64,000 nucleotides of DNA, taken from Brevibacillus gelatini (lineage in GTDB: Bacteria; Bacillota; Bacilli; Brevibacillales; Brevibacillaceae). Where the stretch lies: NCBI RefSeq assembly GCF_003710935.1, contig NZ_RHHS01000010.1:1-64000 (forward strand), written 5' to 3'. Shown here piece by piece: positions 35,675 through 43,826 of this stretch. A program made the translations under genes and the position numbers. Every line of letters begins with the position of its first letter. Position 1 is the stretch's first letter. The notes under the pieces are model-generated. The model saw only the letters and a list, made by a program, of their open reading frames with translations, ran no database searches and had not been told where the DNA came from.

Positions 35675-36122
35675 TTTTGATTTCCTCCAAGAGGCCGCGG
35701 CAGCCAGCTTCCACTAGGTCGTAGACGTAGGTGAAGCGCCCCGTGTAATAAGGGTCTTCCACGTTTTGCTCCTGAACGACGTGCGCAAAATCGAGCAGGC
35801 GGTACACTTTTTTGCCTGCGGGAGCCATTCGCGTGAGCGCAGCCAAATTTTCCTCGTCCATGCATACGATGTAGTCGTACTCGGCAAAATCATCGCGGGT
35901 AATCTGGCGGGCGCGCAGCGTGTCGAAGGCGATGCCTTTTTCCGTCAAAACCTTTTGCGTACCCTTGTGCGGTGGCTCTCCGGCGTGCCAGCCGCCGATC
36001 CCCGCCGAATCAATGGAAATTTCCCCGGCCAAGCCTTCCTGCTCCACAAGATGGCGAAAAACGGCTTCCGCCATGGGAGAGCGGCAAATATTGCCCAGGC
36101 AGACAAACAAGACGCTTGTCAT
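35661..36122 (-). CDS. Low-molecular-weight protein-tyrosine phosphatase (YfkJ-like)
   Basis: 153 residues from ATG 36122 with AGGAGGAG upstream. P-loop V-C-L-G-N-I-C-R-S-P near the N-terminus holds the catalytic Cys and Arg, and the general acid Asp is in V-E-D-P-Y-Y near the C-terminus. It dephosphorylates phosphotyrosine (or arginine, in YwlE-type enzymes). The bulky residues after the P-loop Cys fit tyrosine phosphatases such as YfkJ, linked to stress resistance. No kinase is adjacent. Confidence 0.88.
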   Translation of the reverse strand: MTSVLFVCLGNICRSPMAEAVFRHLVEQEGLAGEISIDSAGIGGWHAGEPPHKGTQKVLTEKGIAFDTLRARQITRDDFAEYDYIVCMDEENLAALTRMAPAGKKVYRLLDFAHVVQEQNVEDPYYTGRFTYVYDLVEAGCRGLLEEIKSKKG

Positions 36123-36323
36123 CGGTTTTCTCCTCCTCACTCGTCTGGTTGGTTTGGGACGATCCTTCTGTATGCTAGAATAGCACAGGAAGCGGATTTT
36201 GAAAAAACGACTCACGGAAGGGCGGGGCTGCTTGCAGGTGTGTCCTGCTCTTGCCATCGTCGCCTTACTTTTGCTACAATAAGCGCGAGTTATCTCATGC
36301 ACCAATTGCATATTTGCTGTTTT

Positions 36324-36450
36324 CTAGGGTTCCGCGGTCAGCAGGCTGGCCGGACTGGTCCGAGAGAAAACACACGGCTGCGGTCGTGACACGGAGGGAC
36401 AAAAGCCCGGGAGAATATCTGTGACGGTATTCGCCTGTGGCTTTTTTTGC
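36324..36450 (+). promoter_or_regulatory. Guanidine-I (ykkC) riboswitch with terminator
   Basis: Conserved blocks of the ykkC class I aptamer are in order: CTAGGGTTCCG (from 36324), CTGGTCCGAGAG, ACACACGG, then GACACGGAGGGACAAAAGCCCGGGAGA. The 3' part AGCCCGGGAGAATA can instead pair with TATTCGCCTGTGGCT followed by seven T's, forming a terminator. Guanidinium binding should stabilise the aptamer and let transcription continue into the two exporter genes downstream. Confidence 0.93.
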
Positions 36451-36525
36451 TTGTGTAAAAAAATGGCTCCGGGTGACTGCGCACAAGATGCACTTGGGGA
36501 ACGAGGAAGAAAAGGAGGAATTGCG

Positions 36526-36879
36526 GTGGGAAAAAACTGGCTTCTGGTTGTGATTGCCGCTCTGTTTGAAGTGATGTGGGTAGTGGGCTTGAAAAGTGCC
36601 GACAGCTTCTGGGAGTGGTTGATGACCGTAATCGCTATCCTGGTTAGTTTCGCGGTATTGATCTATTCAGGCAAGCGCCTGCCGACAAGTACGGTGTACG
36701 CCGTTTTTGTCGGGCTGGGGACGGCGGGGACGGTGATCGTTGAGATGGTGGTTTTTCAAGAGCCGTTCAGTTGGGTCAAGATCGGGCTGATCGCTCTTTT
36801 GCTCACCGGGATTATCGGCTTGAAGCTGGTAACGCATGAGCAGGAAGAAGATTCGCACAGGAAGGGGGAAGTCGCATGA
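36526..36879 (+). CDS. Guanidinium exporter SMR subunit, YkkC type
   Basis: 117 residues, four membrane helices, from a GTG at 36526 with AGGAGGAATT upstream. The essential Glu of small multidrug resistance proteins lies in A-L-F-E-V-M-W-V-V-G-L-K, and the tail is charged. Together with the overlapping next gene it forms a paired SMR exporter; control by the guanidine-I riboswitch identifies guanidinium as the likely substrate. Confidence 0.9.
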   Translation: MGKNWLLVVIAALFEVMWVVGLKSADSFWEWLMTVIAILVSFAVLIYSGKRLPTSTVYAVFVGLGTAGTVIVEMVVFQEPFSWVKIGLIALLLTGIIGLKLVTHEQEEDSHRKGEVA

Positions 36880-37190
36880 CATGGGTGTCTTTGATTTGTG
36901 CCGGACTGTTTGAGGTGGTCGGCGTCATGGGAATTTCGCTGGTGAACCAAAGGTCGTCGCTGCGCTCCTGGGCGGTGCTGATCGGCGGATTTTCGCTCAG
37001 CTTTCTCCTGCTGTCTGTCGCGATGCGCGAAATCCCGATGGGAACGGCGTACGCGGTATGGACGGGCATCGGTACGGTCGGCAGCGCCCTGGCAGGAATG
37101 CTGTTTTACGGGGAGCCAAAAGATGGGCTGCGTCTGTTGTTCATCGGCCTGGTCATTGTGTCAGTGGCAGGCTTGAAGCTGCTGGGATAA
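36876..37190 (+). CDS. Guanidinium exporter SMR subunit, YkkD type
   Basis: 104 residues, four membrane helices, Glu in G-L-F-E-V-V-G-V-M-G, and the SMR motif G-T-A-Y-A-V-W-T-G-I-G. It starts within the stop of the partner (ATGA overlap), so subunits are made in equal amounts. A heterodimeric, dual-topology pair is the usual form of YkkC/YkkD. Confidence 0.9.
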   Translation: MTWVSLICAGLFEVVGVMGISLVNQRSSLRSWAVLIGGFSLSFLLLSVAMREIPMGTAYAVWTGIGTVGSALAGMLFYGEPKDGLRLLFIGLVIVSVAGLKLLG

Positions 37191-37213
37191 AGGCACGCGG
37201 CGAATCAACAGGA

Positions 37214-37254
37214 AAAGCCCCTCACCTGATGCTGCAAGGTGAGGGGCTTTCGCT
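37214..37254. terminator. Terminator after the SMR pair
   Basis: A perfect 14-bp stem AAAGCCCCTCACCT / AGGTGAGGGGCTTT. The A and T ends allow use in both directions (the CorC-type gene converges). Confidence 0.85.
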
Positions 37255-37276
37255 ATTGGTTGCGACGCAGAAGCGA

Positions 37277-38629
37277 TCAGGAAACGGTCATAAACTCTTC
37301 CGTCGCCTGTGCGTCATCGCTTTTTATTGGCGTAATCAGCACGCGTGTGACACGGTGATGATCCATCTGCTTGACGATGAACAAGTGGCCTTCCCATTCC
37401 ACCGTTGCGCCCACCGCGATCTCTTCTTCCAGTTGGCTGTACAGCCAGCCGCCGATCGTATCCACGTCCTCTGATTCCAGCTCGAACGGGAGGTGGTCGT
37501 TCAAGTCAGCGAGCGTCAGCATGCCGGATACGGAGAGGCCGTTTTCCAGCTTTTCGATCTCCGGTCGTTCCTCGTCGAACTCGTCCTGAATATCGCCGAC
37601 GATCTCCTCCAAAATATCTTCCATGGTCACAAGACCGGCTGTGCCGCCGTACTCGTCGATGACAATCGCGAGCTGCGAACGTTTTTTCTGCATCAGGCGC
37701 AGCACCGTGCTGATCTCCATCGTTTCCGGAACAGTCAGAACCGGGCGGAGCAGCGATTTCAACTCGACGTGCCCGTCTTGCAGGGCGGCGAGGTAAAAGT
37801 CGGTCGCATGGACAAAGCCGATGATGTTGTCTTTGTCATCATCCGCTACAGGGAAACGGGTGTGTCGCTGGGTGCGGATGATCTCCAGGTTTTCTTCAAA
37901 CGTGTTCGTGCTATACAAGCAAATCATGTCAATGCGCGGGATCATCGTCTCCCGGGCAAGCGTTTCGGAAAAGTCGAAAACGTGTTCCACCAGTGCCAGC
38001 TCGGTTTGGTCGATATGGCCGCTTTGGTGGCTCTGGTTGACGAGAATGCGAATTTCTTCTTCTGTATGAGCCGCTTCATGCTCCGAAATCGCTTCGAGAC
38101 CCAGGCGCTTCATCAAGGCGTTGGCTGTTCCGTTCAAAAACCAGATTGCCGGGTAAAGCAATTTATAGAAAAACATCAATGGCGCGGCAACCCACAGCGA
38201 AGTCACTTCTGCTTTTTGAATGGCCAATGATTTCGGCGCCAATTCACCCAAAACAATGTGCAGGAAGGTAATGATCGCAAACGCAATACCAAAAGAGATC
38301 GCAGAAATCGCATAGTCAGGCAATCCTGTTGAACCAAGCAGCGGTTCGACAATCATGTGGGCGATTGCCGGTTCCCCGACCCACCCCAGTCCAAGCGAGG
38401 CGAGAGTAATCCCGACCTGGCAGGCAGACAGATAGCCATCGAGCTTTTGCGTTACTTTTTGGGCGTACATGGCGCGTTTGTTTCCTTCATTCACCAACTG
38501 TGTCAGGCGCGTTTGCCGCACCTTGACGAGAGCGAATTCCGCGGCGACGAAAAAGCCGTTTAGAAAAACAAGAAATAAGACAAGCAGCAGGTTGAGCACT
38601 ATCGGGACGGTGTCCAAGTAAAAAGTCAT
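37277..38629 (-). CDS. CorC/CNNM-type membrane protein (hemolysin family)
   Basis: About 450 residues: DUF21/CNNM membrane domain (roughly 10-190, start L-N-G-F-F-V-A-A-E-F-A-L-V), a pair of CBS domains (about 205-330, M-I-P-R-I-D-M and V-I-D-E-Y-G-G-T-A-G-L-V-T) and a CorC/HlyC C-terminal domain. Such proteins act in magnesium (or cobalt) efflux. The start is uncertain: ATG 38629 follows AGAGAGG with no spacing, while TTG 38617 and ATG 38662 are alternatives. Confidence 0.87.
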   Translation of the reverse strand: MTFYLDTVPIVLNLLLVLFLVFLNGFFVAAEFALVKVRQTRLTQLVNEGNKRAMYAQKVTQKLDGYLSACQVGITLASLGLGWVGEPAIAHMIVEPLLGSTGLPDYAISAISFGIAFAIITFLHIVLGELAPKSLAIQKAEVTSLWVAAPLMFFYKLLYPAIWFLNGTANALMKRLGLEAISEHEAAHTEEEIRILVNQSHQSGHIDQTELALVEHVFDFSETLARETMIPRIDMICLYSTNTFEENLEIIRTQRHTRFPVADDDKDNIIGFVHATDFYLAALQDGHVELKSLLRPVLTVPETMEISTVLRLMQKKRSQLAIVIDEYGGTAGLVTMEDILEEIVGDIQDEFDEERPEIEKLENGLSVSGMLTLADLNDHLPFELESEDVDTIGGWLYSQLEEEIAVGATVEWEGHLFIVKQMDHHRVTRVLITPIKSDDAQATEEFMTVS

Positions 38630-38853
38630 CCTCTCTGAAAAATGATAAATGTATGCTTCCATTTTACTCTGTTTGCCAGTAACTCTCAAAAGCGATAAAT
38701 CACCGTAGCAAGCGTTTCTGCCCCCTTGCTGGGGAAGAGCGACCTTCAGGTGTCCGTAGCGCACGATTTTGCGCCCACAGAAGGCCGCAGAAGGTCACAG
38801 AAGGTCAAACTGTCTGCTCCAGGCCGGCCGAACCTGGGGTGAAAAAGCTTGCG

Positions 38854-39969
38854 CTACCTGTGCAAAATCTGCTGTCCGTAGACGAAGAAGGCCGACAGGA
38901 CAGCGGCCAGGCCAAGGTAGGCGGCCAGCACTTTCCACTTGGTTGCCGTTGGCGCTACATAGTACGTCGACAGCCGATGCATTTGCTCTTCGACTTCCGC
39001 CAGCCGCTGGCGAGCCGCTTGCTCAGCCTCGCGCAGCAATTCGGAAGGGGCAGGGCGCAGCGGGTCCGAGTCGATGAAGAGGATCGGTTCGCGCTCCCAT
39101 TGCTTGAACAGTTCCCATTTTCTGTTCATGTACACCTTGTCCAGACGTTTCCGGTCGCGGATGAGGCGTTTTTCGTCCTGGAGAAAAGGGACGAGGAAGC
39201 CTTTGTCCGGCTCTGCCTGGTTGAGTGCCGTAACCTCTTCATTCAGGCGGACGCGCGTGTCCCAGGTCGTTTCCAGCTTGGGCCACTCGGCAATGCTTTG
39301 CAAAAAGTCGGCGATTTTGTCCCGCTCGTATTGCAGCACCTGGTGCTGGTAATTTTCCCGCAGCCGACTCCACCACGTAAACAGGCCGATAATAAAGATG
39401 AACACCATGATCGGCCCCGGATTGGCAAACAGCATGATGCCAAGTGCGACCAGTCCGAAAAACCAGATTTTTGTGGACAGTACAGAGACGATCCGCCCGC
39501 CATCCAGCGGAGAGACAGGCAGCAGATTGAACAGGTTGAGCAAGGCGCCAAGGTAAATGACCAAAGCCCAGAACGGGTCCTGTGTCCACCAGTACAGCGG
39601 CAGCGCAGGCAAAAAGGCAATCATGCCGGCAAGCGGTCCGCCGTAGGCGAGATAGGCTTCTGTTTTGGCATCGCGCGGCATGTCTTTCATGGATATAAAA
39701 GCACCCGCAAACGGGATGAAGACGGCTGGCGAAGTTGCAATGCCTTTTCGTTTGGCAGCGATGACGTGCCCCATTTCATGGACGAAGATCAGGTAGACGA
39801 GCGCCACGGCGAATTTCCAGCCGTAAAACATGGCGTACGCCCACAGGCTGATCGCCATCGACAACAAGGTTGTGCCGAATTTGGAAAACTTGAGAATGCT
39901 GAGCAACCATTTGAAATTGGCCAGCAAGAAAGCACCGATGGCCAAGAGGACCGAACGACTTTTTTTCAT
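38854..39969 (-). CDS. Site-2 protease-like M50 membrane metallopeptidase
   Basis: 371 residues from ATG 39969 (GGGAGGAG upstream). The zinc motif H-E-M-G-H is at residues 64-68 inside a helix, and the third ligand is Asp156 in N-L-L-P-V-S-P-L-D-G-G. About six membrane helices are followed by a long cytoplasmic charged region and one last C-terminal helix (tail anchor). Substrates are unknown; the family cleaves membrane-embedded regulators. The long coiled-coil-like tail distinguishes it from SpoIVFB and RasP. Confidence 0.86.
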   Translation of the reverse strand: MKKSRSVLLAIGAFLLANFKWLLSILKFSKFGTTLLSMAISLWAYAMFYGWKFAVALVYLIFVHEMGHVIAAKRKGIATSPAVFIPFAGAFISMKDMPRDAKTEAYLAYGGPLAGMIAFLPALPLYWWTQDPFWALVIYLGALLNLFNLLPVSPLDGGRIVSVLSTKIWFFGLVALGIMLFANPGPIMVFIFIIGLFTWWSRLRENYQHQVLQYERDKIADFLQSIAEWPKLETTWDTRVRLNEEVTALNQAEPDKGFLVPFLQDEKRLIRDRKRLDKVYMNRKWELFKQWEREPILFIDSDPLRPAPSELLREAEQAARQRLAEVEEQMHRLSTYYVAPTATKWKVLAAYLGLAAVLSAFFVYGQQILHR

Positions 39970-40030
39970 CAAAGCTCCTCCCATACGTCATGCAGTCTTT
40001 CTTTCATACGGATGACGCCCAGGGAAGTTT

Positions 40031-40333
40031 CTACTGGCCCGCAAGTCGCGGGTTCGAGAAGCGAAAGCCGTACTCTCCGTATGCAGGGTCAAAGGCGAGT
40101 TTTCCGCCATCGAAAAACCAGAAATCAGCGGGCCGGATTACAAAGCGCAAGCCTTCCACTTCGAAAACGGCGTCACCGGGCATGGCCTCGTCTTTTTCAA
40201 TTGCGTAAAACAGTCCGCCCGTTCCGGGTCCGCTTGTCCGTACGTACAGCCGCAGCGTATCGCCAGGACGAAATTCCGCATAGCGCTGGTAGGCGAGAGA
40301 GAACGCAGGCTCTATCGCAAGGGTGATGCTCAT
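40031..40333 (-). CDS. HesB/IscA-like protein without cysteines
   Basis: 100 residues from ATG 40333 with AAGGAGC upstream. The fold pattern (L-R-L-Y-V-R-T-S-G-P-G-T-G-G-L, F-V-I-R-P-A-D-F-W-F-F-D-G) matches the HesB-like/YneR-type branch of the iron-sulfur biosynthesis family. It has no cysteine, so it cannot bind an Fe-S cluster in the IscA manner. Such paralogues are common in Bacilli and of unknown function. Confidence 0.78.
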   Translation of the reverse strand: MSITLAIEPAFSLAYQRYAEFRPGDTLRLYVRTSGPGTGGLFYAIEKDEAMPGDAVFEVEGLRFVIRPADFWFFDGGKLAFDPAYGEYGFRFSNPRLAGQ

Positions 40334-40374
40334 GGGCAAGCTCCTTTCCATCTTTTCAAGCCCATTGTAACACA

Positions 40375-40416
40375 AAGCAAAAACGCCCATTCGGCTGCGA
40401 TCTTTTCCGAATGGGC
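40375..40416 (-). terminator. Terminator of the DUF3905 gene (minus strand)
   Basis: Read on the minus strand, GCCCATTCGG pairs with CCGAATGGGC and is followed by GTTTTTGC. It lies just behind the DUF3905 stop and before the HesB-like gene, so the latter needs its own promoter. Confidence 0.8.
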
Positions 40417-40437
40417 AGTCTTTTTTACGGGCAGCGG

Positions 40438-40791
40438 TTAGTCCCTGCCTTTGCTGACGTCTTTTGTCGGATGCATGAAGCGGGCATTGCCTATGGGTTT
40501 GTCCTCCAAAAGCTCCTTGTTTTCGTAGGAGTTCCAGCCGATGTCGTTGGTCGGATGCACCCACTGGTCGCCTGCCATGATCGAAGGGTCTGTGTCTGTG
40601 CTCCAGTTGTTCAACGGGGACTCTTCGGAATCGTAATGGCTGTCGCCGATCACCACGCCAAACTCGTTGACAAAAGGCCGCTGGATCGTGCGGGACGATT
40701 TTTTGAAGTCAGGCGCGCTGATCTGATGCGGCAAGGTTCCATCGAGGGAAATATCCTTCGTCTGCCCGTTGTTTTTTTCGTCGTTGTCCAT
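40438..40791 (-). CDS. DUF3905 family protein
   Basis: 117 residues from ATG 40791 with AAGGAGG upstream. It is hydrophilic and acidic, with repeated W-V-H-P-T-N-D / F-M-H-P-T-K-D type motifs and N-N-W-S-T-D-T-D-P. The family is confined to spore-formers and of unknown function; a sporulation link is a guess from distribution and from the neighbouring SASP gene. Confidence 0.8.
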   Translation of the reverse strand: MDNDEKNNGQTKDISLDGTLPHQISAPDFKKSSRTIQRPFVNEFGVVIGDSHYDSEESPLNNWSTDTDPSIMAGDQWVHPTNDIGWNSYENKELLEDKPIGNARFMHPTKDVSKGRD

Positions 40792-40862
40792 TTGTTGGAC
40801 CTCCTTATCCACACAGCCGATATGTTTGCCTGCTCGCCTTTTGCATCAGTGTCCTTTTGTGC

Positions 40863-40994
40863 CTAACGGTTTTCTTTTAACCGCTCTTGTGGTTCACTAT
40901 TAATGGAACCGTTGGAACGGACGGCTTCCGACTGTGCCTTGGGGCCACGGATTTCTGCGGTTTTTCCAAAGTCTTTTGCTTTATTGCGTACCAT
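40863..40994 (-). CDS. sspK: Small acid-soluble spore protein, SspK-like
   Basis: 43 residues from ATG 40994 with GAGGAGG upstream. It begins M-V-R-N-K-A-K-D-F and ends S-N-G-S-I-N-S-E-P-Q-E-R-L-K, the same layout as B. subtilis SspK (M-V-R-N-K at the start, D-G-S-I-N-x-x-P-Q-E-R at the end). Minor SASPs are made in the forespore under sigma-G/F. It is short (SspK is about 50 residues) but the two conserved ends are clear. Confidence 0.82.
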   Translation of the reverse strand: MVRNKAKDFGKTAEIRGPKAQSEAVRSNGSINSEPQERLKENR

Positions 40995-41089
40995 GTCTCG
41001 TCCTCCTCTTCATGCGAAGCTGAAAATAGTATGACCAAAAGGCGCTGGAGAATGGGCGTGAATTTGATAGGGAAAGGATGGCAGTTCAC

Positions 41090-41359
41090 ATGGCGAAGAA
41101 AAAACAAAAGCAGCAACAGCAAAACGCGACTACAGCGACAGAAGCGAAAACTTCTCTCGGCAGCCTGAAGGATTTGGTGAATGCCGATGCTTTGGCCAAG
41201 CTGAAGCAGTTGGAAAAAGAAATGAAGGCCGAAAGCGAGCGCAAGGCGAAGGAAGCAGCAGAGCAAAAGCGCCGCGAGCAGGAAGAGCGCGAGCGCAACA
41301 AAAGCTTTGCCGAACTGCTGGATGAATATGAGAAAAAAGGCGGAGGCAAGTACAGCTAA
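41090..41359 (+). CDS. DUF3886 (YqkE-like) protein
   Basis: 89 residues from ATG 41090 (AAAGGATGG upstream): M-A-K-K-K-Q-K-Q, a charged alpha-helical/coiled-coil middle rich in Lys/Glu/Arg, and the family ending S-F-A-E-L-L-D-E-Y-E-K-K-G-G-G-K-Y. Function unknown. The stop overlaps the start of the next small gene (TAATG), so they are co-translated. Confidence 0.82.
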   Translation: MAKKKQKQQQQNATTATEAKTSLGSLKDLVNADALAKLKQLEKEMKAESERKAKEAAEQKRREQEERERNKSFAELLDEYEKKGGGKYS

Positions 41360-41505
41360 TGCGCGAAGAACGGCAGACGGATCGACCGGATACGTCGAAA
41401 AACGGCCTGATGAAAAAGCGGCAGCTCGCACTCAAGGATGAGTCGATCAAGCAGCGCAGCCGGCAAGTGCTTGGCCGATTAGGGAAAAAGCAGCCCAAGG
41501 AGTGA
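41359..41505 (+). CDS. Small basic protein (YqkK-like)
   Basis: 48 residues, M-R-E-E-R-Q-T-D to G-K-K-Q-P-K-E, very basic, overlapping the DUF3886 stop by one base. The segment K-D-E-S-I-K-Q-R-S-R-Q-V-L-G is conserved-looking and resembles small YqkK-type proteins. The role is unknown. Confidence 0.6.
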   Translation: MREERQTDRPDTSKNGLMKKRQLALKDESIKQRSRQVLGRLGKKQPKE

Positions 41506-41555
41506 TTTTTTCCCCTTCTTCCCCATATAGCTAGGAGAGGGGAAGGAGGGAGATC

Positions 41556-41732
41556 ATGGGGACAATCCTGCTCCTGCTCAGTCTCCTCTGTGTAGCGGTA
41601 GGCACCTGGAAGCTGAGCGGTATCTACAAGGCAGACAAGGGTGACAGCAAAACGCTCTGGTGGACAGTCGCAAGTGTCGGGATTGCGCTCTTTTTTCTTT
41701 TAAAGCTGATGACAGATACGTATCCAACATAA
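41556..41732 (+). CDS. Small membrane protein, unknown
   Basis: 58 residues from ATG 41556 with GGAAGGAGGG upstream: an N-terminal helix (I-L-L-L-L-S-L-L-C-V-A-V-G), a short charged loop and a second helix (V-A-S-V-G-I-A-L-F-F-L-L). No family recognised. It sits 50 bases behind the small basic gene and ahead of a strong terminator, so it probably closes that operon. Confidence 0.65.
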   Translation: MGTILLLLSLLCVAVGTWKLSGIYKADKGDSKTLWWTVASVGIALFFLLKLMTDTYPT

Positions 41733-41773
41733 ACATGCACCTGTTGTTTCAAGCTGCACAGGTGCATGTTTTT
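41732..41773 (+). terminator. Terminator
   Basis: A 12-bp perfect stem AACATGCACCTG / CAGGTGCATGTT followed by TTTA ends the DUF3886 operon. Confidence 0.88.
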
Positions 41774-41919
41774 ATTCGCAGCAAAGCGCGGTTTTTGTTT
41801 GTTTTTGACGAATTATACACAATTTTCTCGCTTTTTGTGATATTTTGACGGAAAATCACTTTCCGGCTTCTGACGTGATAAGATGAAGGAAATAGATGAT
41901 GTGCTTTGGGAGGGAAGCC

Positions 41920-43509
41920 ATGAACCAAGCGATTCGATTTGATTACTCCAATGCACGCCCTTTTGTGAGACAGCATGAATGGGAACAGCTTGCACCAGCA
42001 ATCGGGCAGGCGCATGAAATGTTGCACAAAAGAACGGGTCCAGGCAGGGACTATCTCGGTTGGGTTGATTGGCCGCAGAGGTATGACCGCGACGAGTACG
42101 AGCGGATTCGCCAGGCGGCGGCACGTATCCAGGCTGATTCGGATGTGCTTTTGGTAATTGGAATCGGGGGTTCATATTTAGGGGCAAAAGCTGTACTGGA
42201 CATTTTGGGCCACAGTTTTTACAATTTATTGCCGAAGTCGAAGCGGCGCTTTCCGGAAATTTATTTTGTCGGGAATAACATCAGCCCGGTTTATATCTCT
42301 CATCTGATGGACGTGATCGAAGGAAAAGATGTGTCCATCAATGTCATCTCGAAGTCGGGCACGACGACGGAGCCCGCGATCGCTTTTCGGCTGCTGCGCA
42401 ACTGGCTTGTGAACAAGTACGGACGCGAACAGGCGAGGAAGCGCATCTATATTACGACGGACAAAACGCGTGGCGCCCTGAAAAAACTTGCCGAGGACGA
42501 AGGCTACGAGAGCTTTGTCATTCCGGACGATATAGGCGGACGTTTTTCCGTGTTGACTGCGGTTGGACTGTTGCCGATCGCAGTGAGCGGAGCAGATGTG
42601 GACGCGCTGATGAAGGGAGCGCAGGACGCGTGCGAGCGCTACAAGGTCATGGATCTGTACGAAAATCCGTGCTACCAGTATGCGGCCATTCGCAATGCGC
42701 TGTACCGCAAAGGCAAAACCGTGGAGCTTCTGGTCAGCTACGAACCGCAATTCCGTTATTTTTTGGAGTGGTGGAAGCAGCTTTTCGGGGAGTCGGAAGG
42801 CAAGGACGGCAAAGGAATTTTTCCCGCGTCCGCCGAGTTTTCCGCGGACTTGCATTCGTTGGGGCAGTACATACAGGACGGCATGCGGCAGTTGTTTGAA
42901 ACCGTTGTAACCGTGAACAAGCCCGCCGTTGACGTCACCGTACAGGAGGACCCGCTGGATGTGGACGGGTTGAACTTCCTGTCCGGCAAGCGGATGGGTT
43001 TTGTCAATAAAAAGGCTTTCGAGGGAACGGTACTGGCCCATGTAGACGGCGGCGTACCGAACCTGCTTGTGGAAATGCCAGAGGCGACAGCGTATCACCT
43101 TGGTGCCCTGATTTACTTTTTTGAAAAGGCGTGCGGGATCAGCGGCTATTTGTTAGGAGTCAACCCGTTCGATCAGCCCGGGGTGGAGGCGTACAAGGCC
43201 AACATGTTCGCCCTTCTGGGAAAACCTGGATTCGAGCAGCAGAAAGCGGAACTGGAGGCAAGATTGCGCGAGAACAAAACGTATTTGACTGTGGAGGAGA
43301 CGGCGGCGTATTTGGAGCTTCCTGAAACGTTTATTTTGGAAAAAATTCATCAGGGCAAAATCCGCGCTCTCCACGACGGAAATGAGTATATCATCAACAA
43401 GGAGCAGTTCAACCACCATCTGGAGGAAATACGCAAGCTTCGCGAGTTCGAGGAAGCGGAGCGTCACGAGACGATTCCGGAAAGCTACGATGTAAAAGAC
43501 GAAGACTAG
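41920..43509 (+). CDS. pgi: Glucose-6-phosphate isomerase with C-terminal excisionase-type HTH domain
   Basis: 529 residues from ATG 41920 (GGGAGGG upstream). Residues 1-449 are a complete Gram-positive type Pgi: [20 protein letters not shown] and the family ending [12 protein letters not shown]-x-N-M. B. subtilis Pgi ends here (about 450). An extra 80 residues (from 43267) read [14 protein letters not shown], then I-H-Q-G-K-I-R-A and I-I-N-K-E-Q-F, the pattern of the HTH_17/excisionase DNA-binding domain, and end in an acidic tail. No stop or frameshift separates the parts. The isomerase role in glycolysis is certain; the added domain suggests DNA or protein binding. Confidence 0.93.
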   Translation: MNQAIRFDYSNARPFVRQHEWEQLAPAIGQAHEMLHKRTGPGRDYLGWVDWPQRYDRDEYERIRQAAARIQADSDVLLVIGIGGSYLGAKAVLDILGHSFYNLLPKSKRRFPEIYFVGNNISPVYISHLMDVIEGKDVSINVISKSGTTTEPAIAFRLLRNWLVNKYGREQARKRIYITTDKTRGALKKLAEDEGYESFVIPDDIGGRFSVLTAVGLLPIAVSGADVDALMKGAQDACERYKVMDLYENPCYQYAAIRNALYRKGKTVELLVSYEPQFRYFLEWWKQLFGESEGKDGKGIFPASAEFSADLHSLGQYIQDGMRQLFETVVTVNKPAVDVTVQEDPLDVDGLNFLSGKRMGFVNKKAFEGTVLAHVDGGVPNLLVEMPEATAYHLGALIYFFEKACGISGYLLGVNPFDQPGVEAYKANMFALLGKPGFEQQKAELEARLRENKTYLTVEETAAYLELPETFILEKIHQGKIRALHDGNEYIINKEQFNHHLEEIRKLREFEEAERHETIPESYDVKDED

Positions 43510-43593
43510 GGAGCAGGATGAAGAGAGAGCATCTTGTCAGATCACAGCCAAGAGGACTATACTTGGTGGGTGAACGAAAATAAAAGATCAAGC

Positions 43594-43692
43594 AACTCGG
43601 GGAGTCCTTCATGCGGGGCTGAGAGGACGGAAGCGAACGACCGTCGACCCATTGCACCTGATCCGGATCATGCCGGCGCAGGGATACGGTTG
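43594..43692 (+). promoter_or_regulatory. TPP (THI-box) riboswitch
   Basis: ACTCGGGGAGT, GGGGCTGAGAGGA, CGACCC and ACCTGATCCGGATCATGCC with GGCGCAGGGA occur in the canonical order of the thiamine pyrophosphate aptamer. With the downstream hairpin it should switch off thiO when TPP is plentiful. Confidence 0.95.
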
Positions 43693-43732
43693 CCGGCAAA
43701 CAGCGCTTTATTCTTGGTTTACATGCGTATGA

Positions 43733-43776
43733 AGCCCGCCTTTTCCTGCGAAGGAAAGGGAGGGCTTTTTCTTTTT
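43733..43776 (+). terminator. Terminator of the TPP riboswitch
   Basis: AGCCCGCCTTTTCCT pairs with AGGAAAGGGAGGGCT (one mismatch), followed by TTTTCTTTTT. It lies 40 bases downstream of the aptamer and before thiO. Confidence 0.8.
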
Positions 43777-43826
43777 GCTTTAGGAAATGGCCCCGCAGAG
43801 ATTACAACAGCGAGGAGAGAAACAAA

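Noticed and set aside
38770-38812. Three short CAGAAGG-type repeats upstream of the CorC-type gene
   Set aside because: Only about 10 bases per unit and imperfect; no evidence of function or of a mobile element.
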